Positions 42,723-53,949 of a DNA stretch of 64,000 nt are shown here, in pieces (within the stretch, counting starts at the first letter, position 1; the number at the start of each line of letters is the position of its first letter). The notes beneath the pieces were generated by a model. The model was not told the origin of the DNA. It searched no databases and saw only the letters and a list, made by a program, of their open reading frames with translations. The position numbers were made by a program, and so were the translations under genes. The stretch comes from Cristatella mucedo (taxonomy: Eukaryota; Bryozoa; Phylactolaemata; Cristatellidae), in contig WPIO01000008.1 in the NCBI GenBank assembly GCA_009760855.2, positions 3,525,001 through 3,589,000 of the forward strand, written 5' to 3'.

Positions 42723-43153
42723 ACATCTGCAGCACGACACTATAAGTCGCACAGAAAACGAGGTTCGGTCTCAACGACAGCGACACTCTGGGCCGGAATT
42801 TGTATAATTGAACTGCATGCAAAAGAGTCAATAAGAAATCCTACAGTACACATAACTGAAAAGTGACCGTGCTTTATTGACCATCTGATCCTTACTATAC
42901 GGCTATGCTTACTTCGACATGAGGAGCACATACAAGCTAGGTTAACGTGCCACATAGGCAAACAGAATGCAATAGAAACATAGAGGCCACAAATCAGTGC
43001 ATCTCTGTAGTATAAATCTTAAAAAGAGTGCATCAAATACAGTGGCTGGTGACAAGCAGATGAAGCATCAGATGAATGGGCCAAGGCAAGTGGTGCAGTC
43101 GAAAGGATGCCTTTAATATTTGGAGACCCACACACTTCCACCCAACTGCTCGT

Positions 43154-43240
43154 CTAATGCTGCTTCGCGAAAGCTTCATATGCTGCTTGAACATCAAAAT
43201 GAGGATGCTTCTTGGCCAAGCTGCTTGACTCGTACAAGCA
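43154..43240 (-). other. possible terminal exon of the DHDH-like gene
   Basis: A minus-strand frame SSLAKKHPHFDVQAAYEAF ends with a TAG at 43,154-43,156, between the last placed DHDH exon and the duplicated 3' flank. A paralogous copy at about 4.86-4.95 kb has several amino-acid changes. The residues do not resemble the usual DHDH C-terminus, so the link is weak. Confidence 0.25.
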
Positions 43241-43431
43241 CGATATATGCAACTGCTTGTATGTGCATACGTGATTCTATGCAACTTGAAATAAAAGTCG
43301 AAGCCGAGTCCATACGGGCTGGCTACGGCACAAGAAAACATGCGCACACACGTGCGTGCACACAAACGCACACTCATACACACCGAACAAGACATGTCTA
43401 GAGAGCAATGCAATGGAAGAACTCCACTTAC

Positions 43432-46400
43432 CTTGCATAATGCATTCACGGACAGAAGCGACCTGGTAGCTGAGGCCAGAAGAATTCGAAAAGTTAAACT
43501 TGAAGGGACTACATTCATCCGGTGGCAGAGGGTAATCATGCTTGCCATCCGGGAGAATTATGCTGGTCGGTGCATGAAACGGTGTCGGGATCTAGATAGA
43601 GGACGAAAAAGTACAGCGCCATGCTGCCACAGGCGACCAAGAGAGAAGGGCAGCAAAACTAAAATCAGAGCCGTTCAGACAAACACACTATTTCCTCAAC
43701 TAATGCAATCATGAATGATCTGCTAAACTTTCAACAAGCAATATGGCCAATGTTTGTTCGGTTGTGTGTGATGAGCAACAACTGAAAAACGAAGGTATGC
43801 TAAAAACAAGTGACAAGTGCAGGACAGGACAAGCACGAGTAGGATTGCAAGCCGAACGCTGCAAAATGACCGAATGGTTAAGTAAGAACGTGCGAAGCAC
43901 CCCGAGACTAAAGGACGCCGGCAGGTTGCCTTAAACGCATGCAGACCTTTTAACAGGAAAGTTGTCAATCGAAACGCCCAAATAAACTTTGACACTAGAA
44001 ATAAAGCACAAACATTGTTCCTGGCCGCCTGCTGCTATGCTCTGCCGACCTGTTACTGCATGCATCGACAACGACCTGCCTTCTTCGTCAGCATAGTAAT
44101 AATAATACATTTGTATAGCTTCCTCAGAGAACTGAATCTCTCTCTAGGCAGACGCTGCATATAAAGCATGACCAAATGTTTGGTGGTAACATTCGCAGGC
44201 AAGTTAATAAACAGGTGCGTTTTAAGCTTCTTTTTAAATGTCGTCACGTCAGGGGACGTTGTGACGTGCGTCGGTAGTGAGTTCCAGGCTTTGGGAGCAT
44301 AGGAACTCTAGGCGGTCTCCAACGGTTATGAGGTTCGTACAAGGTATGGCTAGACGATTCGAGTCAGAACTGTGGATGGTATGATTCTCCGCCTTGTGAT
44401 GGAGTAGTTCTGATAGGTGGGCTGGAGCCAGAGAATGAAGGGACCTAAAAGTAAGTGACAGAAAGTTAAAGTCAATGCATAGTGCTTGATTGGAAGCCAA
44501 TGCAGGTCGGCCAGAAGTGGTGTGGTGTGGTGTGGTAACATATTGTAATGTATCTTTGTCTGTAACTTCACAAAGCCATAAAGACTATGTGGATGTTACG
44601 CTGGAGAGTTTTGTATAGTGCACTCATAGCCTAAGCGGCTTTCGGTACGCATTCGGTACCCAGCAGACTTGGTCTCATGCAACAAAGAGAAAGTGGGAAG
44701 CATAGCAGAGCCAGGAGAGCAGTTGAGGTAGTGAGCAGCAGTCAAGGAACTTCAGAGCTAAAGCTTCTGTCGCCAACGGTCTTTAAGCGGAGGAATGGAA
44801 CAGCTAATTTATTGTCCGCAGAGGACCTGAGGGCATGAAGAGGCTGAAACTGGTGCAGCAGTTCAGCTAGGTAAGGAGCCAAGCCGTGGCGGGCCGTGTG
44901 GGTCAGCATAAGAACTTTGCTCTGTATCCGTTGCTCAACCGGCATCCATCCTAACTCTTTTAGCAAAGAAGACACGTGCTCAAACCTCTGGGACTTGAAG
45001 ACTAGCCTTGCAGCCATATTCATAGCCATCTGCATTGGCCTAGTTGCTTTCTTTGGTAGCCCAGCCAAAAGGAAATTACAACAATCAAGCCGAGACAGAA
45101 CTGAGGAGCTAGTTTTAAATTTTTTGCAAGCCACTGTAGAAGACAGCTCCTAATCTTGGATAGGGATCGGACTTGATGGCTAGCGGTAGAAGCAGTCTTC
45201 TGAATGAAGCTTTTAAAATTTAGGTAGCTGTCGACAACGGCACCTAAAATTCGAGCACGTTGTGGTGGTCGCACAACAGCATCGCCTATTAGAAGAGCAA
45301 AGCCTTTTAATCCAGCCACATGCAGATGGTGTCCTGTGAGCAGCAGTTCGGTTTTATCGTCATTTAGTTTCAAGAAGTTTTGTGACATCCAGGATCGAAT
45401 GTCGGCAAGGCAAGCATCCAGTTTCTCAGTTGCTGCAGCAGATTCCGGCAGTTTGAATGACAAACACAGCTGAGTATCGTCAGCATGAAAGTAATCTCCT
45501 ATTACATGGGCCTTAATCACTTTTCCCAGAGGTTGAGTATAAATAAAGAATAGCAAGGGACCGAGTACAGACCCTTGAGGGACTCCCCAGGTGACCCGTC
45601 TCGTGTGTGAGACCTGACCCCCACACGACACGGATTGAACACGATCAGAAAAGTACGATTTAAAACACGTCAGTGCCTCGTCTGCCAGACCGATCGTTGT
45701 TCTCAATCGTTCAAGTAGAACATCGTGATCAATGGTGTCGAAGGCAGCTGACAAATCTAGCAGAGCTTGGGCCGTGACGTTACCGTTGTCGTTGCCACGT
45801 AGAATGTCATTGTTAACACGGAGGAAAGCAGTTTCAGTGGGGTGCTGCCTCTTGAACCCTGATTGAAACGTCTCTGACATTTTATTCTTTCAATGTGTTC
45901 AACCAGCTGCTTAGCAACCATTTTTTCAAGAATCTTTGACGAGAAAGGAAGAAGGAAACTGGGCGATAGTTTGCAAGGACTTCTGTATCTAATCCTGGCC
46001 TTATAAGTATGGGTCTAACGATTGCCGATTTGAAGGACTTGGGGACGACCCCTTTTCCCAAAGAAGCATTAAAAATCTCGGTTGTGGCAGGCCTAAGTTG
46101 GTCTGGTAGCAGCATCGCATGCAGAAACCTCGGAAAACCTTTTAAGAAAGATCACAGGTTGTGATTCCGCAATTGCTTTAGTCGGAAGGGGCTTTATGGA
46201 GGCACGAATGTGCAAAATATTTTTCAGCAAAGAAGGCTGAAAACGTTTCGGCTGAGCCGTTAATTTCTGGGGAGTCAGACCTCTCAGCTTTGGCCAGTAA
46301 ATGGTTTACTGTCTTATAAATCTGTTTAGGGTCTGACTGGCAGGAATTCAGCTTTCGAGTGAAAAAAGAAGCCCTGGCTTTCTTAAGCTTCCGTGTGAAA

Positions 46401-49400
46401 ACTCGAAGGAAGTCCTTGAAATTGACTAGATCTGCATCAGACCACGATTTCTTGAAACGACGTTCAAGCCTGCGCTTAACCCAATGCACTTTTAGGTTTT
46501 TTGTAAATTGAAAGGAATCTCTACGACTGTATACACGAATAGAGCGAACGGGAGCATGCTTGTCAAGGGCGCTCCTGAGTGTCATGTTTACTGCATCAGT
46601 GAGGGTATCGAGGCTGCCGGTCGAGTCTGAATGCAGATCAAGAAGACCGGCCCCACAAACAGATTTTAAAATTGTGTCTGTGTAATGCTTTGTAAGTTAT
46701 GTCGCTTGACAAGTTCGACATTACCCTGTACGTACAAGAGAGCAGGAACAGTAAACGAGACCAAACAATTATCTGAGAGGGTCAGCAGGCACACCACAAG
46801 GTCAGTGGGGAGGACATCCTTGGTCATCACGAGATCTAGAATATGGCCACCAACGTGGGTGGTATGACTAACTTGTTGGACCAAACCAAAATTCTCCAGA
46901 CAGTCAAGAAATAAGAAGACCTGGCTGTTGCTAAGGTTGTCAACGTGGGTGTAGCAATTGCGACTCTCGCGACAGATCAGCCTAGCTGCAGAGTTTTCCA
47001 CCGATATAATATATAAAATATATAAAAGGGCAATATAAAAAATGCATAATTCGTTTGTATATCGCTCTAAGAAAATGCATGCTCTATCCAGGAGCTTCAC
47101 GTGTGCCGCAGGGCTCGAGTTCACGACCTCGGTCGTCAAAGGCAAGCACCTTAACCCCTGGGTAAAATCAGGGCTGATCAAGTCGAAGAGTTCTCGGCTG
47201 ACGTCAATAGGCACCTGATGGTCTTCCAAGAAGTCTTGCAGCCGGTGCAGCCCCCCCCCCCTGGAGATACTTGCTGCTGGTTGCGTGGATCGCCGCTCCT
47301 CAAAATGCTACCGATGAAAGACGCTGCTCTGTCGACCCTCGTCGTTGGGACGGGCCACCAGCAGTCGGGTTACAGTTGCACCCATGATGCCTCACCCATG
47401 AAGCAGAGGCCAGCTGGGTCGGTGCTTCACGGGTGCCTGCCACATCGTGTCATATCTCCGAGGGGTGGGGTGCTCTAAGTGCAGACAAGTGCTACCCAGC
47501 CGCAGCAGCAGCTTGAATGAGCACCAACATGCATTAAACGATCGCAGGCAGCTAGCCATTTTTAAAATGCACAAGGCTGCACTGCTCCTTAACTGCTGGA
47601 GGCTCACGTACAGGGGTGTGCAGGAAAAGTCGAGTAATTGGTTTGACACCATCTTTAACTTTATAATGGATTCCTAATCAACTTTGACTGCTACGGGTTT
47701 AAATGCACACTCCAGTTCATGAAGGAGCGCGAGATCGTGACACGTGCACAGAAGATGGAAACACGAGGCAGCATCCGGGTAAGCGAGGCATCACCTTGCT
47801 TCAGCGAGATGGCATATGAGTGAAATATAGACAACTCTCCAGCGCAACACACACATAGCCGCTGTGACTTTGTGGAGTTACATGCAGAGCAAGATTACAT
47901 TATATTACCTAAATTGAGTATGAGAGCTAGGATGTACTTTAGCATGAGCCACTACAGAATATATCAGTCCAGGATGACCAGAATAACTTACTGTTAGCTC
48001 AGACCTAGTATCAGGATAGCCGGCAGCAGCCACCCCGGCCACGGCACCATGCAGGGCATGCAAGCTGGAATCAGCAGATGCATGTGAAAAGTGCAGCAGC
48101 ACAAATCTGACTCAAGCTGTCGAAGTGAAAACGCGCTGACACTAACTAGCTGCGAGCCTACCTCAATGCGACCTTCTGTGCCATAGATGGCAGCGCTGTT
48201 GCGCAGTCTGGTTCGGCAATCCACGACCAGTTGCGCGTGCTTCCCGCCCTCGTACTCGAGTATCGCCACGCAGCTCTCCTCGACGCCTGGTCGACAGCAA
48301 AAGAAGACAGCATTCGGTAGCGCCGAGGTGCACGGAGATGCAGTAGCAGCGCCTACGGCTGAGGCGCGTGATTCTTGGATTGAGTATCAGTGCACAGCCG
48401 CAGCCGAACCGCAGGGACCAGCACGATTTGCCGCGCCACAGACGATAGCAGCTGCTGCTGCAAATGCTCACGAGCAGCAAAACTGCCGACCGTGGTGGCT
48501 GGCGAAGCTGGGCAAAAGCAGCGCCACGGCCGCCGGCAGCTCCGCGGGCACGTGCTCGGCTCACGGTCGTCGCCAACGCACCACCGACAGCGACCGACTC
48601 GGTACGAGTGAGAGCTCTCGCCATTCTTCAGCCATCGACGGCACGCGACCAGCTGGCGGCGCGGCCAAGCTACTACTGGCCCCTCTCGCCGCCGACGCCG
48701 GGGGTCGGTGCACGTGCACACCGTGAGGGGCAGGCCACTGCTCCGAAGCGCTCGGGTGAGGGGCAGCGGCTGGCTCGACTCACGAGGCGCAGCCCCAATG
48801 CTGGCTGGCGCTTCGCGACTACCTGACGGAAACAGGCTCCCCTTGCCGGTCACGCTCTTCGGCTTTCCGCCAAAGACGAGCGAGGCCATCTGGACTGCGT
48901 AGATGAACAGGTCGAGCAGGCAGCCGCCGCCCAGCTCGGGACGGTGCAGCCGCTCCACGTGGGCGATCGGCGCACCGAAGCTGACCTCGAGCAGAAGCGG
49001 CTGGCCGACGACTCGCAGCGACAGCGCCTCCTTGAGCTTCTCGATGGCCGGAAAGAAGCGAGTCCACATTGCCTGCACGGGAGCGGCAGGAAAGATGGCG
49101 GCATGGTGCTCACGGATCGGAGGCAGCCGAAGCGCGCACCGCCGGACGAGCCTGTATTGCTGAGAAGTAACAGCGCACCGGCCCACACTCAGGCTTCTCG
49201 TGAGGCCGGGGGTGACTCACCACTGGCCGGCCACGACCGGTCGGTGCTTGCAGGGCTGAACGGGTGGGCTGCTCTCGTGTTAAGAGCCAGGTGTCTGGCA
49301 CGAAGTCCTGCCGACGGCAGGTAATATGCCCAAGGCAAGCGAGGGTGATTGTTGCTAAGACTAGTCTACCAGTACGAAGAGGAAGCATTTAAATTAGCTG

Positions 49401-52225
49401 ACTTTTAGCTCGACTATAAATAGCAGTTACTGGGGCGGGCAGGGCTTGCTCACAGTAAAATCAACAACGTCGAGACCAGGGTGCATTTTCAGGACAATCA
49501 CGAGCTAGCATGTAAACGGATTGTAAACTGTGAAAAGTGATTCCCATTCACCACTGCTAAATGTGCTGTTCAGTCTTTAGGCTAACTGTCGGAAGCCGAG
49601 CAGTCTTACACGTCCTTGCTGGCCAAACACGGTCGTGCAAGCCGCATGGCCTCCAAGGAGCCTATTCCTTTGCAACTCTTACGGCAGGCACATTGCGACT
49701 GCCCCTACCCTGTGGCTAACGTTGATCGATCCAGCTCGCACTCTGTCGGCATTGCAGCACTTTCAAGATGCTGCTTACTGCGCTCACACCAGCAAAGCGT
49801 ACACTCGCAAAACGCCAAGGATATCTTCGGCAGTCGCGCATTCTGACATCGCACTGTCAATTACAGTTTGCCGGCTTGAGCTCGACGACGACATGCACGC
49901 AGCCTCGGCTGGCTGACCTCCGCACGTGTGAGAGCGCCAGCTGACGGTCCATTCTGTTGAGTCCACTCGTGTAGTCGCCTGCAGCTAAGCTGGCCAGAAG
50001 CCCGACCATAAATAGCTCGAAGGCTAAAGAAATCGGCAACTCCCAGCCAGCACCTCGCAATACTTCTCTACCGATGTGACGCATGCATGCGTGCAGCCAA
50101 GCAGCTCGTGTGGACAGGTGGCGAGTAGAGCCACACTTACGTACCTCCATGATAAAGAGCTTCTTATCTTTAGCTAGCAACAGTATGTCTTCGGTTTGCT
50201 TGCTGTTCAGCATCATGGTTTTCTCGCACAGCACGTGCTTGCCTCCTTCCAGCATGAGCTTGGACAGCGCATAGTGCTCAGACGTTATGGCTCCTATGTA
50301 AACTACCTCTGGAATGGGAGCAAAAAAGTGATGCTTCGACGAGTGATCTAGGTAACAGAAAACGGCAGAACAACCGGATGAAAAGCAGGTAAGCTGCAGC
50401 AATGGCAAGCCGAGATGAAAGTTCGGCAGTGCTCGTCATGAGGCACGTATGTCTGTGTCGACCTCCGGCTCCAACAGAGGAGGTCGCTTGGGTACGCTAG
50501 AGTAAAGCTTGTGCCGAGAGTGGCCCAGCCCACTTGTCTGCATGCTCTCGGCCCAGCAGAGCAATCAATATCCGAAGCCTGCAGCTGCTGCTTCCACCTG
50601 CTGCTTGCCAGTCTCGCTGCCGGTGAACTCACTGGCATGCAGTGGCCACCTCTGCCCGGCCCGGCCGGCAGTTCCTCGCTCTTGCATGGGTCGCAGCAGC
50701 TACTTTGTGCTGGCTTCATTGGCCTCCTGCGAGTTGCTGGGGCGACAACCTCTATGCTCACAGTTGGTGCATGTCTCGGCGGCTAGGAATATCTATCGTG
50801 AACTCTGCAGCTGCCGCGTTCATTCTGTCTCACCGACTAGCAACGGCTGCCCATCAAGCAGTCTATCGACTTCAAGGTTCTGTACCTCATTTGCAGATCA
50901 ATTCATTCTTGTGCTCGGACCTACCTTTCTGAAACGCAGTGCAATTTCGGTTTTGCACAGCATCGCCAGCTCTTCTCGACTCGAGTCGTCTGGGTCTGCC
51001 TCGTTTACCGATCTCAAATTCTCTGGAGCCAGCGGCATCCAGTTTGTATCCTCCCAGGGTCTCAAACTCACTACCGGCTCACGTCACGACATCCCCTAAC
51101 TTAGAGGCAGAAGCACCTTTTCCTCATGCTACTTAGCGAGAACAGGTGAGTATGCTTGAGCATGGTGAAATTGGAATTTTTGTTACAAACCAATAGACAT
51201 GCATCATTTCCAGCTAATCTCAAGTCCGTAAAAAGAGATCCAGTTCTCTTAAGAGGGCTGCAAAAACGGCTTTGTCATTACTTTTCTTATTTTTATTATT
51301 ATCGAAGCAGAGCAACTTCGTATGATGCCGAAAGTGGTCGAACACTTCGATTTGATGAGCCTAACTGCACGGTGATTTTTAGATCAGATAAAACCTTAGA
51401 AGGCATTTTTTGCCACAGCCGATGCTCACTGTAATAATAATAATAATAATATTAATAATAATTCACTTGATAAAGCGCCCTCAGAGAACTTAATCTCTCT
51501 CTAGGCGCTTTACATTTGCTGTAAAGTGAAATGCCACAGTAGGCACCCTACCGTGTAGCGATGGCAGCTGGCTAAGAGCATATGCTCGACTTTCAGAGTG
51601 ATACGAGAATTTTTGCAGCACGAAAAGTTCCGATGACATACCTACATCTGGATCACGAGCGAGCTCCTCGTATGACCCGTAGCATCTATCGATTCCGTGA
51701 AGCTTGCCGAACTGCAGGGCTCGCTGCAGGTCACGTGCGGCCACTGCGACGGCCTATAGACCGTGAAAGCAAGCAAAGCAAAAATCAACACGCCAGCTCT
51801 AAACATGCAGTAAACCGGTCCACGGTGAGGATCAATGCAACAGGCAGAATTTAGTTCATAGACTTAGATGAACGCATGCATATCTGCGAAGGACGATCGC
51901 TGCTATTCATGAATATCAACCGGTCAAAATCGGCGTCTAGTAGAGTTGTGGAGTTTCGGAGTTGCCGTTTCTTGCTCACTCCGCAATAGCTGATAAGGAT
52001 TGTGCACAAAGCATTGGCTACGCGACAGAAATATGCGACAAACATGGGAACATGCTGCAATGCTGTGGCCTCAGCTGGTCTTTAGCGTTTAAATGAGGCT
52101 GAGACTGTTTGATTGGAGAGGAGGCTTGCCTCGTTGTAGCCGTAAGCTGGTAGTCCCGAGGTCTTCAGAGCCGTGACGAAGTCGTGAGAAATTTTTCCTG
52201 CCGAACATATTCCCCAGCGAAGAAC
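43432..52225 (-). CDS. DHDH: dihydrodiol dehydrogenase-like oxidoreductase (GFO/IDH/MocA family), six exons placed
   Basis: Exons on the minus strand: 52,130-52,225; 51,642-51,753; 50,145-50,308; 48,823-49,072; 48,162-48,286; 43,432-43,591. Five junction phases agree (0, 1, 0, 1, 0). The Rossmann start [16 protein letters not shown], then [37 protein letters not shown] (the EK lysine region, P changed to T), [14 protein letters not shown] across a junction, [32 protein letters not shown] and [11 protein letters not shown] follow animal DHDH order and spacing. These enzymes oxidise trans-dihydrodiols and sugars with NADP+. The first intron has a GC donor (GAG|GCAAGC). The start codon is uncertain: an ATG at 52,303 is in frame, but an acceptor lies directly before VLRW. 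The last 30 or so residues and stop are not placed. Confidence 0.87.
43600..44085. other. intron 5 of the DHDH-like gene, no feature
   Basis: Unique-looking intron sequence. Frames here are short and show no family. Confidence 0.5.
44090..44535 (-). mobile_element. LINE family 1 3' fragment (diverged), in intron 5
   Basis: An ATAATAATACATTTG tail is followed by the hairpin (CTCAGAGAACTGAATCTCTC), TTTAAATGTCGTCACGTCAG and the [19 protein letters not shown] coding block on the minus strand. Confidence 0.8.
44575..46990 (-). mobile_element. LINE family 2 (L2/CR1-like), longest copy, in intron 5
   Basis: From the 3' UTR at 44,575 the minus strand carries the C-terminal region (44,742-45,134; [20 protein letters not shown]). 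The RT core at 45,020-45,880 has [35 protein letters not shown] and [12 protein letters not shown]. The linker is at 46,178-46,585. The end of the endonuclease domain lies near 46,800-46,960 ([19 protein letters not shown]). Frameshifts fall near 45,140, 45,890 and 46,150. The catalytic box reads HADD instead of YADD. It differs clearly from family 1. Confidence 0.88.
45020..45880 (-). CDS. LINE family 2 reverse transcriptase ORF part
   Basis: An open frame of 286 codons inside the element at 44,575-46,990, containing the RT palm blocks listed there. The frame is bounded by frameshifts, so it is a fragment of a dead copy rather than an expressed gene. The Y to H change in the catalytic box lies at about 45,494. 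Confidence 0.75.
   Translation of the reverse strand: MSETFQSGFKRQHPTETAFLRVNNDILRGNDNGNVTAQALLDLSAAFDTIDHDVLLERLRTTIGLADEALTCFKSYFSDRVQSVSCGGQVSHTRRVTWGVPQGSVLGPLLFFIYTQPLGKVIKAHVIGDYFHADDTQLCLSFKLPESAAATEKLDACLADIRSWMSQNFLKLNDDKTELLLTGHHLHVAGLKGFALLIGDAVVRPPQRARILGAVVDSYLNFKSFIQKTASTASHQVRSLSKIRSCLLQWLAKNLKLAPQFCLGLIVVISFWLGYQRKQLGQCRWL
47035..47185 (-). mobile_element. SINE family B copy
   Basis: On the minus strand, a head with CCCAGGGGTTAAGGTGC, a B-box-like GAACTCGAGCC and a tail with CATTTTCTTAGAGCG and CAAACGAATTATGC. It lies next to the LINE family 2 copy. Confidence 0.65.
47190..47940. other. intron 5 sequence; one possible plus-strand exon
   Basis: There is a C-rich run near 47,250-47,260. 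On the plus strand a frame open from about 47,662 reads [20 protein letters not shown] and stops at a donor-like CGG|GTAAGC at 47,778. It looks protein-like, but there is no visible acceptor or family, so I leave it as a possibility. Confidence 0.3.
47940..49280. repeat. parent of the 5.2-6.13 kb duplicate
   Basis: Carries DHDH exons 5 and 4 with intron 4. The duplicate at 5.2-6.13 kb follows it except for the loss of exon 4 and a 10-bp expansion in exon 5. Confidence 0.75.
50815..51300 (+). mobile_element. LINE family 4 3' fragment, in intron 2
   Basis: Same sequence as 31,535-31,985, with a decayed [13 protein letters not shown]-type start and the AAAAAGAGATCCAGTTCTCT / TAAGAGGGCTGC tail region and TTTTTATTATTATCG end. 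Confidence 0.55.
51431..51535 (-). mobile_element. short LINE family 1 insertion with a visible empty site
   Basis: TAATAATAATAATAATATTA followed by the hairpin and AGGCGCTTTACATTTGC. Locus copy B at 32,105-32,112 reads straight through (GATGCTCACAGTAGGC), giving the pre-insertion state. Confidence 0.92.
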
Positions 52226-52239
52226 CTGCAATGCAGCAG

Positions 52240-52700
52240 GCCAAAGACGAACCGGGCTGAAGGAAACATGCTGACAGCTCACGGACGAGCGGCAGAGCGC
52301 CAACGGGAGCAGTAAAAAGCGGCTATGAAGCCATGTGTGAAGCTCACTCGGCCAGAGTCTTCGTTAGTGGACGACATTGTGGCGCTTCGCCGATGCTAGA
52401 ACGCCACCGATAAACGGCCAGGTGAAAGGTTTATTTGCAAGGGCCTGATAGGCACAGAAGGCGTGGCAGATAAATAACATTATGGGAGTCGCTGTTATTT
52501 TATTTCCGGCTGTTTCACGTAGGTCCATTGGCGTCGGACTAGCTATACTAACTAGGCTCGCGACCGCGGTTTGGTGGCTACACTGTGGATCACGGGCCTC
52601 TGCTTGAATGCAGCCGTTGTGGGTGACAAGTGGGTGACAAGTATTCGTGAGTGTGCAGCAAGCATTTTTTGAGAGTAGAATTGCCCAGCACATCTACATG
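52240..52700. other. upstream side of the DHDH-like gene, no exon placed
   Basis: A first, possibly non-coding exon and promoter would be expected here or farther right, but I see no convincing exon or promoter signal. Confidence 0.35.
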
Positions 52701-52701
52701 T

Positions 52702-53145
52702 AATTATAATAATAATAATAATAGTAACACACTTGATAAAGTGCCCTCAGAGAACTCAATCTCTTTCTAGGCGCTTTAAATGTAAGATCAGAAACAATCT
52801 CTGTCTCAAAATATTTTCTTGGTCCGTGTGAATTGACCTTTGCGTAAGCGAGCCTGCTGACGCTTCGCATGCTATCGCTGACCGTATTTCTATGCTTTCC
52901 TTGCAGCGTATGTAAAGTGCCGAGATAGCGATTTAGTTCTCTGAGGACACTATGCACATGCCTTAACATCTTACAATATTTTCAAGTTGACCCTGTGCAT
53001 GTCACATCTAATCATGTTGTGCGTGTTGGCATTGAGCAGGCTGCCACTAACCATTCGTGCATGCTTCCTTTACTGCATATGCAAAGTGCCTCGTAAGAGA
53101 TTAAGTCCTCTGGGGGCTCTATAGAAATTTATTATTATTATTATT
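52702..53145. mobile_element. cluster of LINE family 1 tail stubs
   Basis: A minus-strand stub lies at 52,702-52,790 (AATAATAATAATAATAG then GTGCCCTCAGAGAACTCAAT). Two plus-strand stubs lie at 52,890-52,965 and 52,980-53,145, each with GTAAAGTGCC or GCAAAGTGCC and TTCTCTGAGG or TCCTCTGGGG. They are head-to-head and decayed. Confidence 0.65.
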
Positions 53146-53206
53146 TAGGTTCGTTAGTTAGTCGTTTGTCCATCCCTGATGTCACACGTTAAATCTTTCG
53201 TAATAT

Positions 53207-53938
53207 TGTAACGCCGAAGGCTCGGCGGAGTAGACTTAACCTGTCGCTTACCTAGTGGCGTAACCTACTGCCTAATGCCGTTCGGTGCGCGCCTACGCGC
53301 AATAAGCAGGCCACCACGAAACGAGCGTTTCTGGTGCTGACCTACTTATCGTTAATAAAAGGGGTCGTGAGTCCGCGGCGCGAATCAGAAAGCGAGACAC
53401 ACAAATTGGGGACTTTATTGAGCTTTATTCGCAAACGCACAGTCGCTACGCGTCTAGCTCAGCTTTATCTCTACGCTTCTCACATGATCTCAACAGCACA
53501 AGCACTCTTGCGGAGGGAATACGTACCCGCACTTAGGCTACCTACGTCTATTGTGGGGAACGACCCAAATAGGACGAGGAGCCAGAACCGGAGCCTAGAC
53601 CTTGACCGGAGAACTAGGGCTCCGCTTCCACCTTACGGCAGGAATACCTCATGCACTACGCCAGGCACTCTTGGTGAGACCACGTGCACGCACACACACA
53701 CACACACACAAAACACGGAAGAAACGCACAAACGCGAGCTCGAGCGCTATACGACCGTATTCGGTGGCGTCCACCGAATCCTCCTGGCGCTGTCTCGTCC
53801 TGTCCCTCAATCGCCGGCGAACAGCCCGCCCTCCTCCGTCGCTTTCAGAGAAACAAGTCCAGAAACTACCGGGAACGGCGTCGAGACGGAGCCGAAGATG
53901 AAGAAGAGGCCTCTAGCGAGCGTCGCCCTATCATTACA
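53207..53938 (-). mobile_element. candidate solo LTR
   Basis: On the minus strand it starts TGTAATGATAGGGCG and ends CTTCGGCGTTACA, giving the TG...CA ends with a short inverted TGTAA/TTACA. It holds polyadenylation-like AATAAAGCTCAATAAAG (about 53,410-53,435). An (AC)n tract sits at 53,688-53,711. I see no matching flanking duplication (AATAT against TAACT) and no internal retroelement genes, so this is provisional. Confidence 0.4.
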
Positions 53939-53949
53939 TAACTAGCTGG

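Noticed and set aside
50509-51099. 196-codon frame on the plus strand at 50.5-51.1 kb
   Set aside because: It is antisense to DHDH intron 2 and its end is shifted LINE family 4 sequence. The residues show no family.
53334-53945. 203-codon frame on the plus strand
   Set aside because: It runs across an (AC)n tract inside the candidate LTR, has no family features, and lies antisense to the LTR.
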